Source of the DNA: Pseudoduganella guangdongensis
GTDB taxonomy: Bacteria > Pseudomonadota > Gammaproteobacteria > Burkholderiales > Burkholderiaceae_D
Assembly: GCF_009857475.1 (NCBI RefSeq)
Contig: NZ_WWCJ01000021.1
Location: 32,871-96,870 of the forward strand
DNA length: 64,000 nucleotides
Reading direction: 5' to 3'
Shown here piece after piece: positions 15,773 to 24,551 of the stretch. The position numbers and the translations under genes are program-made. The notes under the pieces were generated by a model. The model had not been told where the DNA came from. It did no database searches and worked only from the letters and a program-made list of their open reading frames with translations. Each line of letters begins with the position of its first letter. Position 1 is the stretch's first letter.

Positions 15773-18478
15773 ATGTCCCGCAACACACTGAATACGCTTA
15801 AGGATTTCCCAATCGGGGGCAAAAAGGGTAAGTTCTACTCCCTGCCAGCCCTGGAGAAGGAACTGGGCGCAAAAATTTCCCGCCTGCCGGTATCGATCCG
15901 CGTCGTACTGGAATCCGTACTGCGTAACTGCGACGGCAAGAAAGTGACCGAAGAACACGTCAAGCAGCTGGCCAACTGGGGCGCCACCGCGGCCCGTACC
16001 GACGAGATCCCATTCGTCGTGGCCCGTGTTGTGCTGCAGGACTTCACCGGCGTGCCACTGCTGGCCGACCTGGCCGCCATGCGCAACGTCGCCTCCAAAA
16101 TGGGCGTGAACCCGAAGAAAATCGAACCGCTGGTCCCGGTGGACCTGGTGGTTGACCACTCGGTCACCATCGACCACTTCCGCGAGCCGAAGGCCCTGGA
16201 CCTGAACATGAAGCTGGAATTCTCGCGCAACAACGAGCGCTACCAGTTCATGAAGTGGGGCATGCAAGCCTTCGACACCTTTGGCGTGGTGCCTCCGGGC
16301 TTCGGCATCGTCCACCAGGTCAACCTGGAATACCTGGCGCGCGGCGTGCACAACGCATCCGGCGTGTACTACCCTGACTCGCTGGTCGGCACCGACTCCC
16401 ACACCACCATGATCAACGGTATCGGCGTGGTGGGCTGGGGCGTGGGCGGCATCGAGGCGGAAGCCGGCATGCTGGGCCAGCCAGTGTACTTCCTGACCCC
16501 GGACGTGATCGGCGTCAACCTGACCGGCGTGCTGCGCGAAGGCTGCACCGCGACCGACCTGGTGCTGACCATCACCGAAATGCTGCGTAAAGAGAAAGTC
16601 GTGGGCAAGTTCGTCGAGTTCTTCGGCGAAGGCACCGAGTCGCTGTCCGTGACCGACCGCGCAACCATCGCCAACATGGCACCGGAATACGGCGCGACCA
16701 TGGGCTTCTTCCCGGTTGACGACGCCACCATCGAGTACTTCGAAGGCACCGGCCGCACCAAGGACGAAATCGCCGCCTTCCAGGCCTACTTCAAGGCGCA
16801 GGGCATGTACGGCGTGCCGAAGAAAGGCGACATCGACTTCACCCGCGAACTGCACCTGGACCTGTCCACCGTTGCCCCGTCGCTGGCCGGCCCTAAGCGT
16901 CCGCAAGACCGTATCGAAATCGGCAACGTCAAAGCGACCTTCACCGACCTGTTCTCGAAGCCAACCACCGAGAACGGCTTCAACAAGAAGGCCGACGAAC
17001 TGACCAAGACCTACACCACCAGCAATGGCGTAAACGTGAAGAACGGCGACGTCCTGATCGCCGCCATCACCTCCTGCACCAACACCTCCAACCCGAGCGT
17101 GCTGCTGGCTGCCGGCCTGCTGGCGAAGAAAGCTGTGGAAGCCGGCCTGACCGTTGCTCCGCACATCAAATCGTCCCTGGCGCCTGGCTCCCGCGTTGTG
17201 ACCGAGTACCTGACCGCCGCCGGCCTGCTGCCATACCTGGAAAAACTGGGCTTCGGCGTCACCGCCTACGGCTGCACCACCTGCATCGGTAACGCCGGCG
17301 ACCTGACCCCGGAACTGAACGCCACCATCACCGGCAACGACATCGTCGCCGCTGCCGTGCTGTCCGGCAACCGTAACTTTGAAGCGCGTATCCACCCGAA
17401 CATCCGCTCCAATTTCCTGGCATCGCCACCGCTGGTCGTCGCTTACGCGATCGCCGGCAACGTGACCCGCGACCTGATGACCGAGCCAGTCGGCCAGGGC
17501 AAGGATGGCAAGGACGTGTACCTGGGCGACATCTGGCCGACCTCCGCCGAGATCCAGAAGCTGATGAAGTTCGCGATGAACTCCAAGGTCTTCAAGTCCA
17601 ACTACGCCGACGTCAAGGGCAACCCAGGCAAGCTGTGGGAAAACGTGTCCTCGACCGAAGGCCAAGTGTACAACTGGCCTGATTCGACCTACATCGCGGA
17701 ACCACCATTCTTCGATGGCTTCGAGATGACCCCGAAAGTGGCGGAAGCCGGCATCAAAGGCGCGCGCGCACTGGGCGTGTTCGGCGATTCCATCACCACC
17801 GACCACATCTCGCCAGCAGGCTCGATCAAGGAAGACGGCCCAGCCGGCAAATGGCTGAAGGACAACGGCGTGATGAAGGCCGATTTCAACTCCTACGGCT
17901 CGCGCCGCGGCAACCACGAGATCATGATGCGCGGCACCTTCGCCAACGTGCGCATCAAGAACAAGATGATCCCGGCCAAGGCCGACGGTTCCGCAGTGGA
18001 AGGCGGCATCACCATCCACCAGCCATCCGGCCAGCAACTGTCGATCTACGACGCGGCCATGAAGTACGTGGCGGAAGGCACCCCGACCATGATCTTCGGC
18101 GGCGAAGAATACGGCACCGGCTCCTCCCGTGACTGGGCTGCCAAGGGCACCCAGCTGCTGGGCGTGAAGGCGGTGATCTGCCGCTCCTTCGAGCGTATCC
18201 ACCGTTCCAACCTGGTGGGCATGGGCGTGCTGCCGCTGCAATTCATCGGCAACGACTCGGTTGAATCGCTGGGCATCACCGGCAAGGAAGTGTACGACCT
18301 GAAGGGCCTGGAAGGCGACATCAAGCCGCAACAGCAAGCTACCCTGGTCATCCACCGCGCCGACGGCTCGAAGAAGGAAGTGCAAGTCCTGCTGCGCATC
18401 GACACCCCGATCGAAGTGGACTACTACAAGCACGGCGGCATCCTGCCATTCGTGCTGCGCCAGCTGCTGGCTGCTTAA
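15773..18478 (+). CDS. acnA: Aconitate hydratase A
   Basis: 901 residues, the full length of AcnA/IRP-type aconitase. Fe-S ligands are in AITSCTNTSNPSV and YGCTTCIGNAG. SLVGTDSHTTMINGIGVVGWGVGGIEAEA and GEEYGTGSSRDWAAKG are further signatures of the active site. It isomerises citrate to isocitrate. An AAGGAGAGG site precedes the ATG by 4 bp. It follows the small exported protein by 15 bp. Confidence 0.98.
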   Translation: MSRNTLNTLKDFPIGGKKGKFYSLPALEKELGAKISRLPVSIRVVLESVLRNCDGKKVTEEHVKQLANWGATAARTDEIPFVVARVVLQDFTGVPLLADLAAMRNVASKMGVNPKKIEPLVPVDLVVDHSVTIDHFREPKALDLNMKLEFSRNNERYQFMKWGMQAFDTFGVVPPGFGIVHQVNLEYLARGVHNASGVYYPDSLVGTDSHTTMINGIGVVGWGVGGIEAEAGMLGQPVYFLTPDVIGVNLTGVLREGCTATDLVLTITEMLRKEKVVGKFVEFFGEGTESLSVTDRATIANMAPEYGATMGFFPVDDATIEYFEGTGRTKDEIAAFQAYFKAQGMYGVPKKGDIDFTRELHLDLSTVAPSLAGPKRPQDRIEIGNVKATFTDLFSKPTTENGFNKKADELTKTYTTSNGVNVKNGDVLIAAITSCTNTSNPSVLLAAGLLAKKAVEAGLTVAPHIKSSLAPGSRVVTEYLTAAGLLPYLEKLGFGVTAYGCTTCIGNAGDLTPELNATITGNDIVAAAVLSGNRNFEARIHPNIRSNFLASPPLVVAYAIAGNVTRDLMTEPVGQGKDGKDVYLGDIWPTSAEIQKLMKFAMNSKVFKSNYADVKGNPGKLWENVSSTEGQVYNWPDSTYIAEPPFFDGFEMTPKVAEAGIKGARALGVFGDSITTDHISPAGSIKEDGPAGKWLKDNGVMKADFNSYGSRRGNHEIMMRGTFANVRIKNKMIPAKADGSAVEGGITIHQPSGQQLSIYDAAMKYVAEGTPTMIFGGEEYGTGSSRDWAAKGTQLLGVKAVICRSFERIHRSNLVGMGVLPLQFIGNDSVESLGITGKEVYDLKGLEGDIKPQQQATLVIHRADGSKKEVQVLLRIDTPIEVDYYKHGGILPFVLRQLLAA

Positions 18479-18479
18479 T

Positions 18480-18506
18480 AAAAAATGGGGACGTACCCCA
18501 TTTTTT
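18480..18506 (+). terminator. Terminator hairpin 1 after acnA
   Basis: AAAAAATGGGG-acgta-CCCCATTTTTT, 11-bp perfect arms, directly after the acnA stop codon. Confidence 0.85.
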
Positions 18507-18513
18507 GAGCAAC

Positions 18514-18543
18514 AAAAAACGCCACCCTCGGGTGGCGTTTTTT
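18514..18543 (+). terminator. Terminator hairpin 2 after acnA
   Basis: AAAAAACGCCACC-ctcg-GGTGGCGTTTTTT, 13-bp perfect arms, eight bases after hairpin 1. The stem is a strong intrinsic terminator on the plus strand. Confidence 0.85.
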
Positions 18544-18551
18544 ATTGCCCG

Positions 18552-18578
18552 AAAAATGGCGGGCGTCCCCATTTTTTT
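18552..18578. repeat. Third hairpin, partial copy of hairpin 1
   Basis: AAAAATGG...CCATTTTT with a 9-base loop; the loop shares GGGCGTCCCC-like sequence with hairpin 1. It looks like a diverged member of the same repeated element. Confidence 0.55.
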
Positions 18579-18651
18579 ATTGCACCGCCAATCCTTTCCG
18601 AATCCACTACAATAGGCGTAACAAGTTTCCTTTTTGACTAAGAAAAGCGCT

Positions 18652-19917
18652 ATGCGTCGCCCATCCAAAGATTCAACCCATAAATTATCTGCCGACAGCC
18701 AGCGCCTTATCTCCCTCGCCCAAGCCTTGGGCCAGGCCGCCAGCCGCATTGAAGAGCGACACTGGGAACGGGCGCTGGATATCCAGCTGCATAAACTGCT
18801 GCGCACCGGCCACCAGGATACGGTCGATGCCGCCCTGAACTCGCTGTTCAGCGTGGATTTGCCCGCCTACGACATCCTGATGGATGGCGTGGAGGCCGTC
18901 AGCGAGTCCGACACCATCGTGGTGGAGGTCGACGGCGAGTCGCGCGAGTACGATATCCTGCTGGTCGCCGCCCCGGTGCTGGCCTGGACCCGTTTCTCGA
19001 TCGCCTCCGGCCAGATCCCGGCCGATATCCTGAACACCCTGTCGGCGCACTTCTCCGCCCACCTGCTGGCCGATGGCACGCACATGGCCATGTCGTCCAC
19101 CCTGTACTCGATCGACCAGCTGCCGCGCACCCACGCCGAAGCCTATTCCAAGGTGCACAAGCTGGCGCAAGCCGCACTGAAGGGTCAGGCCATTAAATCG
19201 GACGCCAAACAAGCGGAAACGGCGCCCTTCCTGGCCGACACCCGCTACCTGATGGTGGCCGTGGTCACCCCGCACAACGGCCCGCTGTTCCGCTGGCAGA
19301 TGCCGGCGCTGCACACCACCCAGGCCGAGGCGCGGCGCGACGCGCTGGCCGCGTGGACCACGCAGGCCACCCCGACCGTGGCGCGCCTGCTGCCGGGCTG
19401 CGGCATCGAACTGCTGCTGCCGGAAGCCTACTACACCGCCTGCCGCGAAGCCGACAAATCGGTACGCCCGGTGTCGATCCGCGCCGCCGTGCATTATCTG
19501 ACGCACTCGCTCGATTGCGACGCGTCCGAACTGCGCGCGGTGATCGCCGGCTTTGGCGACGAATCGGCGCCGGATGGGCAGGTGGACGAGTACCGCGTCG
19601 CCTTCACCCGCCGCTCCGACAGCGATGTGATGTACGGCGTGGTGTGGCCGCTGTACGGCCAGGAAGACGAAGACGGCACGCCGCCCGAAGGCCTGTCCGG
19701 CAGCATGGCCGAGTTGCTCAAGCCGCGCACGCCGGTCGAGGAAATCGTCGAACACCTGAATGCCGCCGGCGTCACGCTGGTGAAAAAGCTGGGTGAAAAG
19801 TATGTCGCCGAATATTGCGACGACTGCGGCGCCCCGCTGTTCGCCGACCCCTCCGGTGAACTGGTCCACGCTGAAATGCCGGAAGACGCCGCCACCGGCA
19901 CCGAGCACTTCCACTAA
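18652..19917 (+). CDS. DUF2863 family protein
   Basis: 421 residues without signal peptide or membrane segment. It matches the betaproteobacterial DUF2863 family in length and in blocks such as YDILMDGVEAVSESDTIVVE and GEKYVAEYCDDCGAPLFADP, where a C-terminal CxxC may bind metal. Function is unknown. The ATG at 18652 is chosen over an in-frame TTG at 18634. It stands alone between terminators. Confidence 0.85.
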   Translation: MRRPSKDSTHKLSADSQRLISLAQALGQAASRIEERHWERALDIQLHKLLRTGHQDTVDAALNSLFSVDLPAYDILMDGVEAVSESDTIVVEVDGESREYDILLVAAPVLAWTRFSIASGQIPADILNTLSAHFSAHLLADGTHMAMSSTLYSIDQLPRTHAEAYSKVHKLAQAALKGQAIKSDAKQAETAPFLADTRYLMVAVVTPHNGPLFRWQMPALHTTQAEARRDALAAWTTQATPTVARLLPGCGIELLLPEAYYTACREADKSVRPVSIRAAVHYLTHSLDCDASELRAVIAGFGDESAPDGQVDEYRVAFTRRSDSDVMYGVVWPLYGQEDEDGTPPEGLSGSMAELLKPRTPVEEIVEHLNAAGVTLVKKLGEKYVAEYCDDCGAPLFADPSGELVHAEMPEDAATGTEHFH

Positions 19918-19920
19918 GCA

Positions 19921-19951
19921 AAAAGCCCGCGATCAACGCGGGCTTTTTTCT
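19921..19951. terminator. Terminator after the DUF2863 gene
   Basis: AAAAGCCCGCG-atcaa-CGCGGGCTTTT hairpin with A and T flanks, usable in both directions. It overlaps the last codons of the convergent small membrane protein gene. Confidence 0.85.
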
Positions 19952-20217
19952 TCAGGCCGGGCCACCGGCTGCGGCGGCGGACACGCCTGGCATTGGATCG
20001 CTGGTGCCGACTGCACCAAAGCCTGTGGCGGTGGCATCTTCCAGAACAAATTACCCATCGCCATGATCAAACCCGAGAAGCCCAAAAACAGCCCCATGAC
20101 AGTCGCCAGTGTCCAGCGCGAAATGTCCGCGCGCAAAGCTTCCAGGTCAGCCTTGGTCGCCAAAGTCGGCAGGATGGCCTCGATTCGTGCGAGGCGGGAG
20201 TTTTGATCGTCGTCCAT
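19933..20217 (-). CDS. Small membrane protein with coiled-coil N-terminus
   Basis: 94 residues. An amphipathic helix (RLARIEAILPTLATKADLEA, residues 8-27) precedes one membrane segment (about 37-58, ATVMGLFLGFSGLIMAMGNL) and a proline-rich tail with two cysteines. The layout resembles small DUF1640/CCDC90-like or hemolysin-XhlA-like proteins, but no family is certain. The stop codon lies within the shared terminator hairpin. Confidence 0.6.
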   Translation of the reverse strand: MDDDQNSRLARIEAILPTLATKADLEALRADISRWTLATVMGLFLGFSGLIMAMGNLFWKMPPPQALVQSAPAIQCQACPPPQPVARPEEKSPR

Positions 20218-20242
20218 GGGTCCAGCATACGCCGGACGCTGG

Positions 20243-20710
20243 TCACTTCCAAGTGGAGAACGGCTGCTTAATCAGGCGGGAGTTGAGGTAACGCAAGTCC
20301 TGCGTCACTTCCTCCCCCACCCAGTCAGGCTTCGCGAAAACGGCATCCTCCGCCGGCAGTTCGATCTCGGCGACGACGAGGTCGGCGTTCTCGCCGAGGA
20401 ACTCATCCACCTCCCACACAAAGCCGCCGAAAGGAATGCGGCGCCGATACTTCTCGATCAGCGGCCGCTCGCACAAACCATCCAGCAGCTCCGCCGCTTC
20501 GACGACCGGAATCTCATACTCCCACTCGCCGCGCGCCGCGCCGACATTCTTGCTCTTGATGGTCAAAACCGCCCGCTCGCCCTCGATCCGCACGCGCACC
20601 GTGCGCTCCGCCTGCGAGGACAGATAGCCCTGGCGCAGCAGCACCGGCTCGCCTTGCGCGCGCCAGCCCTCCCCCGCGACCAGGAATTTACGTTCGATCT
20701 CGACGCCCAT
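20243..20710 (-). CDS. CYTH domain protein (triphosphate tunnel metalloenzyme)
   Basis: 155 residues. The N-terminal VEIERKFLV is the ExExK metal-binding signature of the CYTH/TTM fold. Conserved charged strands follow (RTVRVRIEGERAVLTIKSK, EWEYEIPV, YRRRIPF, WEVDEFLGENADLVVAEIEL). Bacterial members are mostly inorganic triphosphatases. It follows the carboxypeptidase gene by 5 bp. Confidence 0.92.
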   Translation of the reverse strand: MGVEIERKFLVAGEGWRAQGEPVLLRQGYLSSQAERTVRVRIEGERAVLTIKSKNVGAARGEWEYEIPVVEAAELLDGLCERPLIEKYRRRIPFGGFVWEVDEFLGENADLVVAEIELPAEDAVFAKPDWVGEEVTQDLRYLNSRLIKQPFSTWK

Positions 20711-20715
20711 CTGGA

Positions 20716-21840
20716 TTACTCGTCCAGCGACAGCAGGATAGGCTGCAGGATCGCCGCGCCCAACGCCGCGCTGCGCGAGCCATTCCAGCCCACGGCCGGC
20801 ACCGGCAGGTCCGCGTTATCCTTGAACGGCATTTCCAGCGTCAGCGACAGCACCTGGAAGTGGTGGCCGACATACTTGGACGCCAACGTCAGCATGTCTT
20901 CCTTGTACTTGGAAGGCGCATAGCCCACCGCGTCCTGGAAGTCCGGGGTCGCGTTCTTGTAACGGTCGATGAAGTTCTTCTGGCGCGCCATCTGCTCCGG
21001 CGTGAAGTTCTCCAGCATCTCGTTGCCGGCCACGAAGTTGTAAGGCAGGGCCTCGTCGCCGTGGATGTCGAAGAACATGTCCACGCCGGTTTCGTGGATC
21101 TTCTCCTTCACGCACAGCACCTCAGGCGAGCGCTCCAGGGTCGGCGTCATCCACTCGCGGTTCAGGTTGGCGCCCGCCGCATTGGTGCGCAGGTTGCCGC
21201 GGATCGAACCATCCGGATTCATGTTCGGCACGATGTAGAAGCAGCAGCGCTGCAGCAGCTTGCGCGCGATCGGGTTGGCGTCGTCCAGCAGGGAATCGAT
21301 CAGGCCTTCGATGAACCACTCGGCCATCGATTCGCCCGGATGCTGGCGCGCGATGAACCAGATTTTCTTTTCCGCTTCCGGCTCGCCGATCACGACCAGG
21401 TTCATGTCGCGGCCCTCGATCGAAGAACCGATATCGAGCACGCGCGCGATCGGGTTCTCGGCCACTTCGCCCAGCAGGCGCAGGTGGCGTTCCCACGAAT
21501 ACGGCTCGAAGTAGGCGTAGTACACGCTATCGTTATGCGGCGTGTGCTTGATGGTCATCACCTGGCCATCGAAGGAAGTCGGGACGCGGAACCAGTTTTC
21601 GCCGTCGTAGCTGGCGGCGGCGTTGTAGTCTTCGAAGCCTTTGGCATAGGTGGCATCGCCGGCGTTCAGGAACTTCATCGTCACCGCTTCGCCACGCGCG
21701 CCCTGCAGGCGGAAGTGGAACCATTGGTGGATGTCGGCAGCGTTGTCCTTGCGGAGGTTCAGTTCGATGTTCGCGGCGTTGTCGGCGCGGACTACTTCGA
21801 TGGCGCCAGAGTCGAAATTCTGGCTGATTTTGATGGTCAT
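20716..21840 (-). CDS. M14-type cytosolic zinc carboxypeptidase
   Basis: 374 residues. An N-terminal beta domain (about 1-115) precedes the M14 catalytic domain. Zinc ligands are in RQHPGES (HxxE) and DIHGDE; LNREW is a substrate-binding motif and TLEMPF carries the catalytic Glu. This arrangement is that of the Nna1/CCP-like M14B group; substrates are unknown in bacteria. The ATG at 21840 (MTIKISQNFDSGAIEVV) is chosen over an upstream in-frame start by family alignment. The downstream neighbour is the CYTH gene. Confidence 0.9.
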   Translation of the reverse strand: MTIKISQNFDSGAIEVVRADNAANIELNLRKDNAADIHQWFHFRLQGARGEAVTMKFLNAGDATYAKGFEDYNAAASYDGENWFRVPTSFDGQVMTIKHTPHNDSVYYAYFEPYSWERHLRLLGEVAENPIARVLDIGSSIEGRDMNLVVIGEPEAEKKIWFIARQHPGESMAEWFIEGLIDSLLDDANPIARKLLQRCCFYIVPNMNPDGSIRGNLRTNAAGANLNREWMTPTLERSPEVLCVKEKIHETGVDMFFDIHGDEALPYNFVAGNEMLENFTPEQMARQKNFIDRYKNATPDFQDAVGYAPSKYKEDMLTLASKYVGHHFQVLSLTLEMPFKDNADLPVPAVGWNGSRSAALGAAILQPILLSLDE

Positions 21841-21927
21841 TGCGGTCCCGTTCAGATGCATGGGTTGATCGGAACCGCTATTGTACACATTCAAACCGGG
21901 AAACCAGGGTCCCCGGCTCCCCGCTTG

Positions 21928-23391
21928 TCAGTCCACATTCCGCCCGCGCGCCTTCAAGGCCGCCCGCACGCCAGCCCCGTAAGCCGCATCCGCCTTATCG
22001 AAATGTCCCAGCTGCCGCTGGATAATTTCATCGCTGACCTGGCTCAAAGGCCCGGCAATATTATCGAACAGGTTAAGCTTCTCCTGCGCCGGCAGCAAAC
22101 GGAACAAATTACCCGCCTGGGTGTAATCATCTTCCTTGCCGCGTCCATCGTAGCGCCCCGCTCCACCGTTCAGCCCCAGCACCGGCTCCCCATGCCCCAT
22201 GCCCTGAGGATTGCTGCCGGCCGCCTCGGTCGGCGCATAGTTCTGCTGCGCGCCGCCATGGCCCAGCGCCATCGCCCCGTCGCGCTGCTGGTTGTGGAAC
22301 GGGCAGCGCGGCGCATTCACCGGCAGGTGCTGATGATTGGTACCCACGCGGTACAGCTGCGCATCGTGGTAAGCGAACAAGCGCGCCTGCAGCATCTTGT
22401 CCGGCGAATAGCCCATGCCCGGCACCACATTCGCCGGCGACAGCGCTGCCTGCTCCACCTCCGCGTGATAGTTCACCGGATTACGGTTCAACTCCAGCAA
22501 GCCCACCGGAAGCAGCGGGAAGTCCGCATGCGGCCACACCTTGGTCAGGTCGAAAGGATTCCAGCCCGTGCGCTGCTCCCACGCCGCCAGTTGCTGCTCC
22601 GTCGCTACCTGCACTTTCACCTCCCATTGCGGGAAATTGCCAGCCGCGATCGCGTTGAACAGGTCGCGCTGCGCATGATCCGGGTCCGCCCCCGCCAGGC
22701 GCGTCGCCTCCGCCGCGCTCAGGTTCTTGATGCCCTGCCGGGTCTTGAGGTGCCACTTCACATAAACGCGCTCACCGGCCGCGTTGATCAGGCTGAAGGT
22801 GTGGCTGCCAAAACCGTCCATGTGGCGATAGCCATCCGGCGTGCCGCGATCGCTGAACAGCATGGTGACCTGGTGCAGCGATTCCGGCGTCTTGCTCCAG
22901 AAGTCGAACATCATGGTCGGCGACTTCAGGTTGGTGTGCGGATCGCGCTTCTGCGTGTGGATGAAGTCCGGGAATTTGATCCCGTCCTTGATAAAGAACA
23001 TCGGCGTGTTGTTGCCCACCAGGTCCCAGTTGCCCTCCTCCGTATAGAAGCGCACCGCGAAACCGCGCGGATCGCGCTCGGTATCGGCACTGCCACGCTC
23101 GCCGCCGACAGTAGAGAAGCGCACAAACGTGTCGGTCTGCTTGCCGATGGCAGAGAACAGCTTGGCCTTGGTGTAATTGCTGATGTCGTGGGTCACTGTG
23201 AAAGTGCCGTAAGCGCCGGAGCCCTTGGCATGCACCACGCGCTCTGGAATGCGCTCGCGGTTGAAATGCTGAAGCTTCTCGATGAGATGGAAGTCCTGCA
23301 GCAGGACAGGGCCACGCGGGCCGGCAGTCAGGGAATTCTGGTTGTCTGCGACGGGAATGCCGGATGCGGTGGTAATTGGGTCTTGGCTCAT
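21928..23391 (-). CDS. katA: Catalase (small-subunit, clade 3 type)
   Basis: 487 residues, the length of small-subunit monofunctional catalases. The catalytic His is in ERVVHAKGSGAYG, Asn in LVGNNTPMFFIKD, and the proximal heme Tyr in RLFAYHDAQLYRVG. It breaks hydrogen peroxide down to water and oxygen in the cytosol. It stands alone with its own promoter region of 86 bp upstream, shared with no partner. Confidence 0.95.
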   Translation of the reverse strand: MSQDPITTASGIPVADNQNSLTAGPRGPVLLQDFHLIEKLQHFNRERIPERVVHAKGSGAYGTFTVTHDISNYTKAKLFSAIGKQTDTFVRFSTVGGERGSADTERDPRGFAVRFYTEEGNWDLVGNNTPMFFIKDGIKFPDFIHTQKRDPHTNLKSPTMMFDFWSKTPESLHQVTMLFSDRGTPDGYRHMDGFGSHTFSLINAAGERVYVKWHLKTRQGIKNLSAAEATRLAGADPDHAQRDLFNAIAAGNFPQWEVKVQVATEQQLAAWEQRTGWNPFDLTKVWPHADFPLLPVGLLELNRNPVNYHAEVEQAALSPANVVPGMGYSPDKMLQARLFAYHDAQLYRVGTNHQHLPVNAPRCPFHNQQRDGAMALGHGGAQQNYAPTEAAGSNPQGMGHGEPVLGLNGGAGRYDGRGKEDDYTQAGNLFRLLPAQEKLNLFDNIAGPLSQVSDEIIQRQLGHFDKADAAYGAGVRAALKARGRNVD

Positions 23392-23477
23392 TGCTTGGCT
23401 CCTTCATGTGATCGGTGAAATCATTCTAATGAGACACGAGCGATAAATAAATTTGATTAATTCTATGAAACCGATAG

Positions 23478-24551
23478 TTAAAATTGCTCGTGTATGGCGA
23501 TCCCCTCGAACGTATCGGTGGCGGCGGCCCAAGGCTTGGCCTGGAACGCCCGCTGCGCATCCGCGTAGCCGGCCTGCCAACGCTGGCCGATGCCGGCGCT
23601 TGAAAAGTCAATATCCTTGGTATGGTCCTCGCAGCTCAGGCGCGGCGCCTTGAGCAAAACCACGTGCATGGAGGTACCGCAGCCCCACTGCGCCAGCTCA
23701 CGCACCTCCGGCGACTGCCGCACCGCCTCGGGCAGCTTCAGCGCCAGCTCGCGGATCACCCGCCGCAGGCGATGCAGCTTTTGCTGCTGCTCGATATGGC
23801 TGGCGCGGCTGGCATACTGGATTTCCTTGTGCTTCTCCAGCACGTCCAGGATGCTCTGCGGCTCGCTGCCGTCCGGATTCCACACCTGCACCGAAAAAAT
23901 CACCGAATCGCGGCGCGGCTCGTCATCCAGCACCGCCTCGATCGGCGTGTTCGAATAAATGCCGCCGTCCCAATACGGCTCGCTGCCGATGCGCACCGCC
24001 GGGAACGCGGGCGGGATCGCGCCGGACGCGATCACATGCGCCAGCTCCAGCGCCTCCTTGCGCGTGTCGAAGTAGCGCATCACGCCGTTGCGCGCGTTCA
24101 CCGCGCCCACGGTCAGGCGCGTGTGGCGCTGGTTCAGGTAGTCCAGGTCCACCAGCCCTTCCAGCGTTGCGCGCAAGGCATTGGTACGATAGAAGGCGGC
24201 ATTCTCCACTCCCAGCGGCGCAGCAGGATTCCACCATGCGAGCGGATTCGGTTCGAAAAAGGCAGGGATGCCCTGGGACAGGGTGAGCGCGTTGGCGAAC
24301 GCGGGAATCAGTCCTGCGAAAGCATCGTGCCGCTGCATCGCTTCCCAGAACGCTTTCAGGCGCGGCAGGCGCTGCTCCGGCGGGTTGCCCGCGATGATGG
24401 CGCCGTTCAGCGCCCCGATCGAGGTGCCGATCACCCAGTCCGGCTCCACGCCCGCTTCGTGCATGGCCTGGTAGACGCCGAGCTGGTATGCGCCCAGCGC
24501 GCCGCCGCCCTGCAGCACCAGCACCACCTGGCCCGGCACGCCGTTCTTCAC
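23478..24551 (-). CDS. Patatin-like phospholipase
   Basis: 357 residues. LVLQGGGALGAYQLGVYQAM is the oxyanion G-rich loop, GTSIGALNGAI the GxSxG nucleophile, and DGGIYSNTP the DGG/A motif with the catalytic Asp, so the Ser-Asp dyad is complete. The GTG at 24551 is chosen: it overlaps the stop of the upstream barrel gene by 4 bp (GTGA) and the patatin domain begins at once. The longer open frame upstream is a shadow of the barrel gene. It has no signal peptide. The C-terminal half (about residues 250-357) is helical. Confidence 0.92.
   Translation of the reverse strand: MKNGVPGQVVLVLQGGGALGAYQLGVYQAMHEAGVEPDWVIGTSIGALNGAIIAGNPPEQRLPRLKAFWEAMQRHDAFAGLIPAFANALTLSQGIPAFFEPNPLAWWNPAAPLGVENAAFYRTNALRATLEGLVDLDYLNQRHTRLTVGAVNARNGVMRYFDTRKEALELAHVIASGAIPPAFPAVRIGSEPYWDGGIYSNTPIEAVLDDEPRRDSVIFSVQVWNPDGSEPQSILDVLEKHKEIQYASRASHIEQQQKLHRLRRVIRELALKLPEAVRQSPEVRELAQWGCGTSMHVVLLKAPRLSCEDHTKDIDFSSAGIGQRWQAGYADAQRAFQAKPWAAATDTFEGIAIHEQF

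Noticed and set aside
15758..18433. 891-codon open frame antisense to acnA
   Set aside because: Mirror frame of a certain gene; low-complexity composition and no recognisable domain.
20860..23418. 852-codon open frame antisense to carboxypeptidase and catalase
   Set aside because: Spans two real genes on the other strand and their gap; Arg/His-rich shadow.
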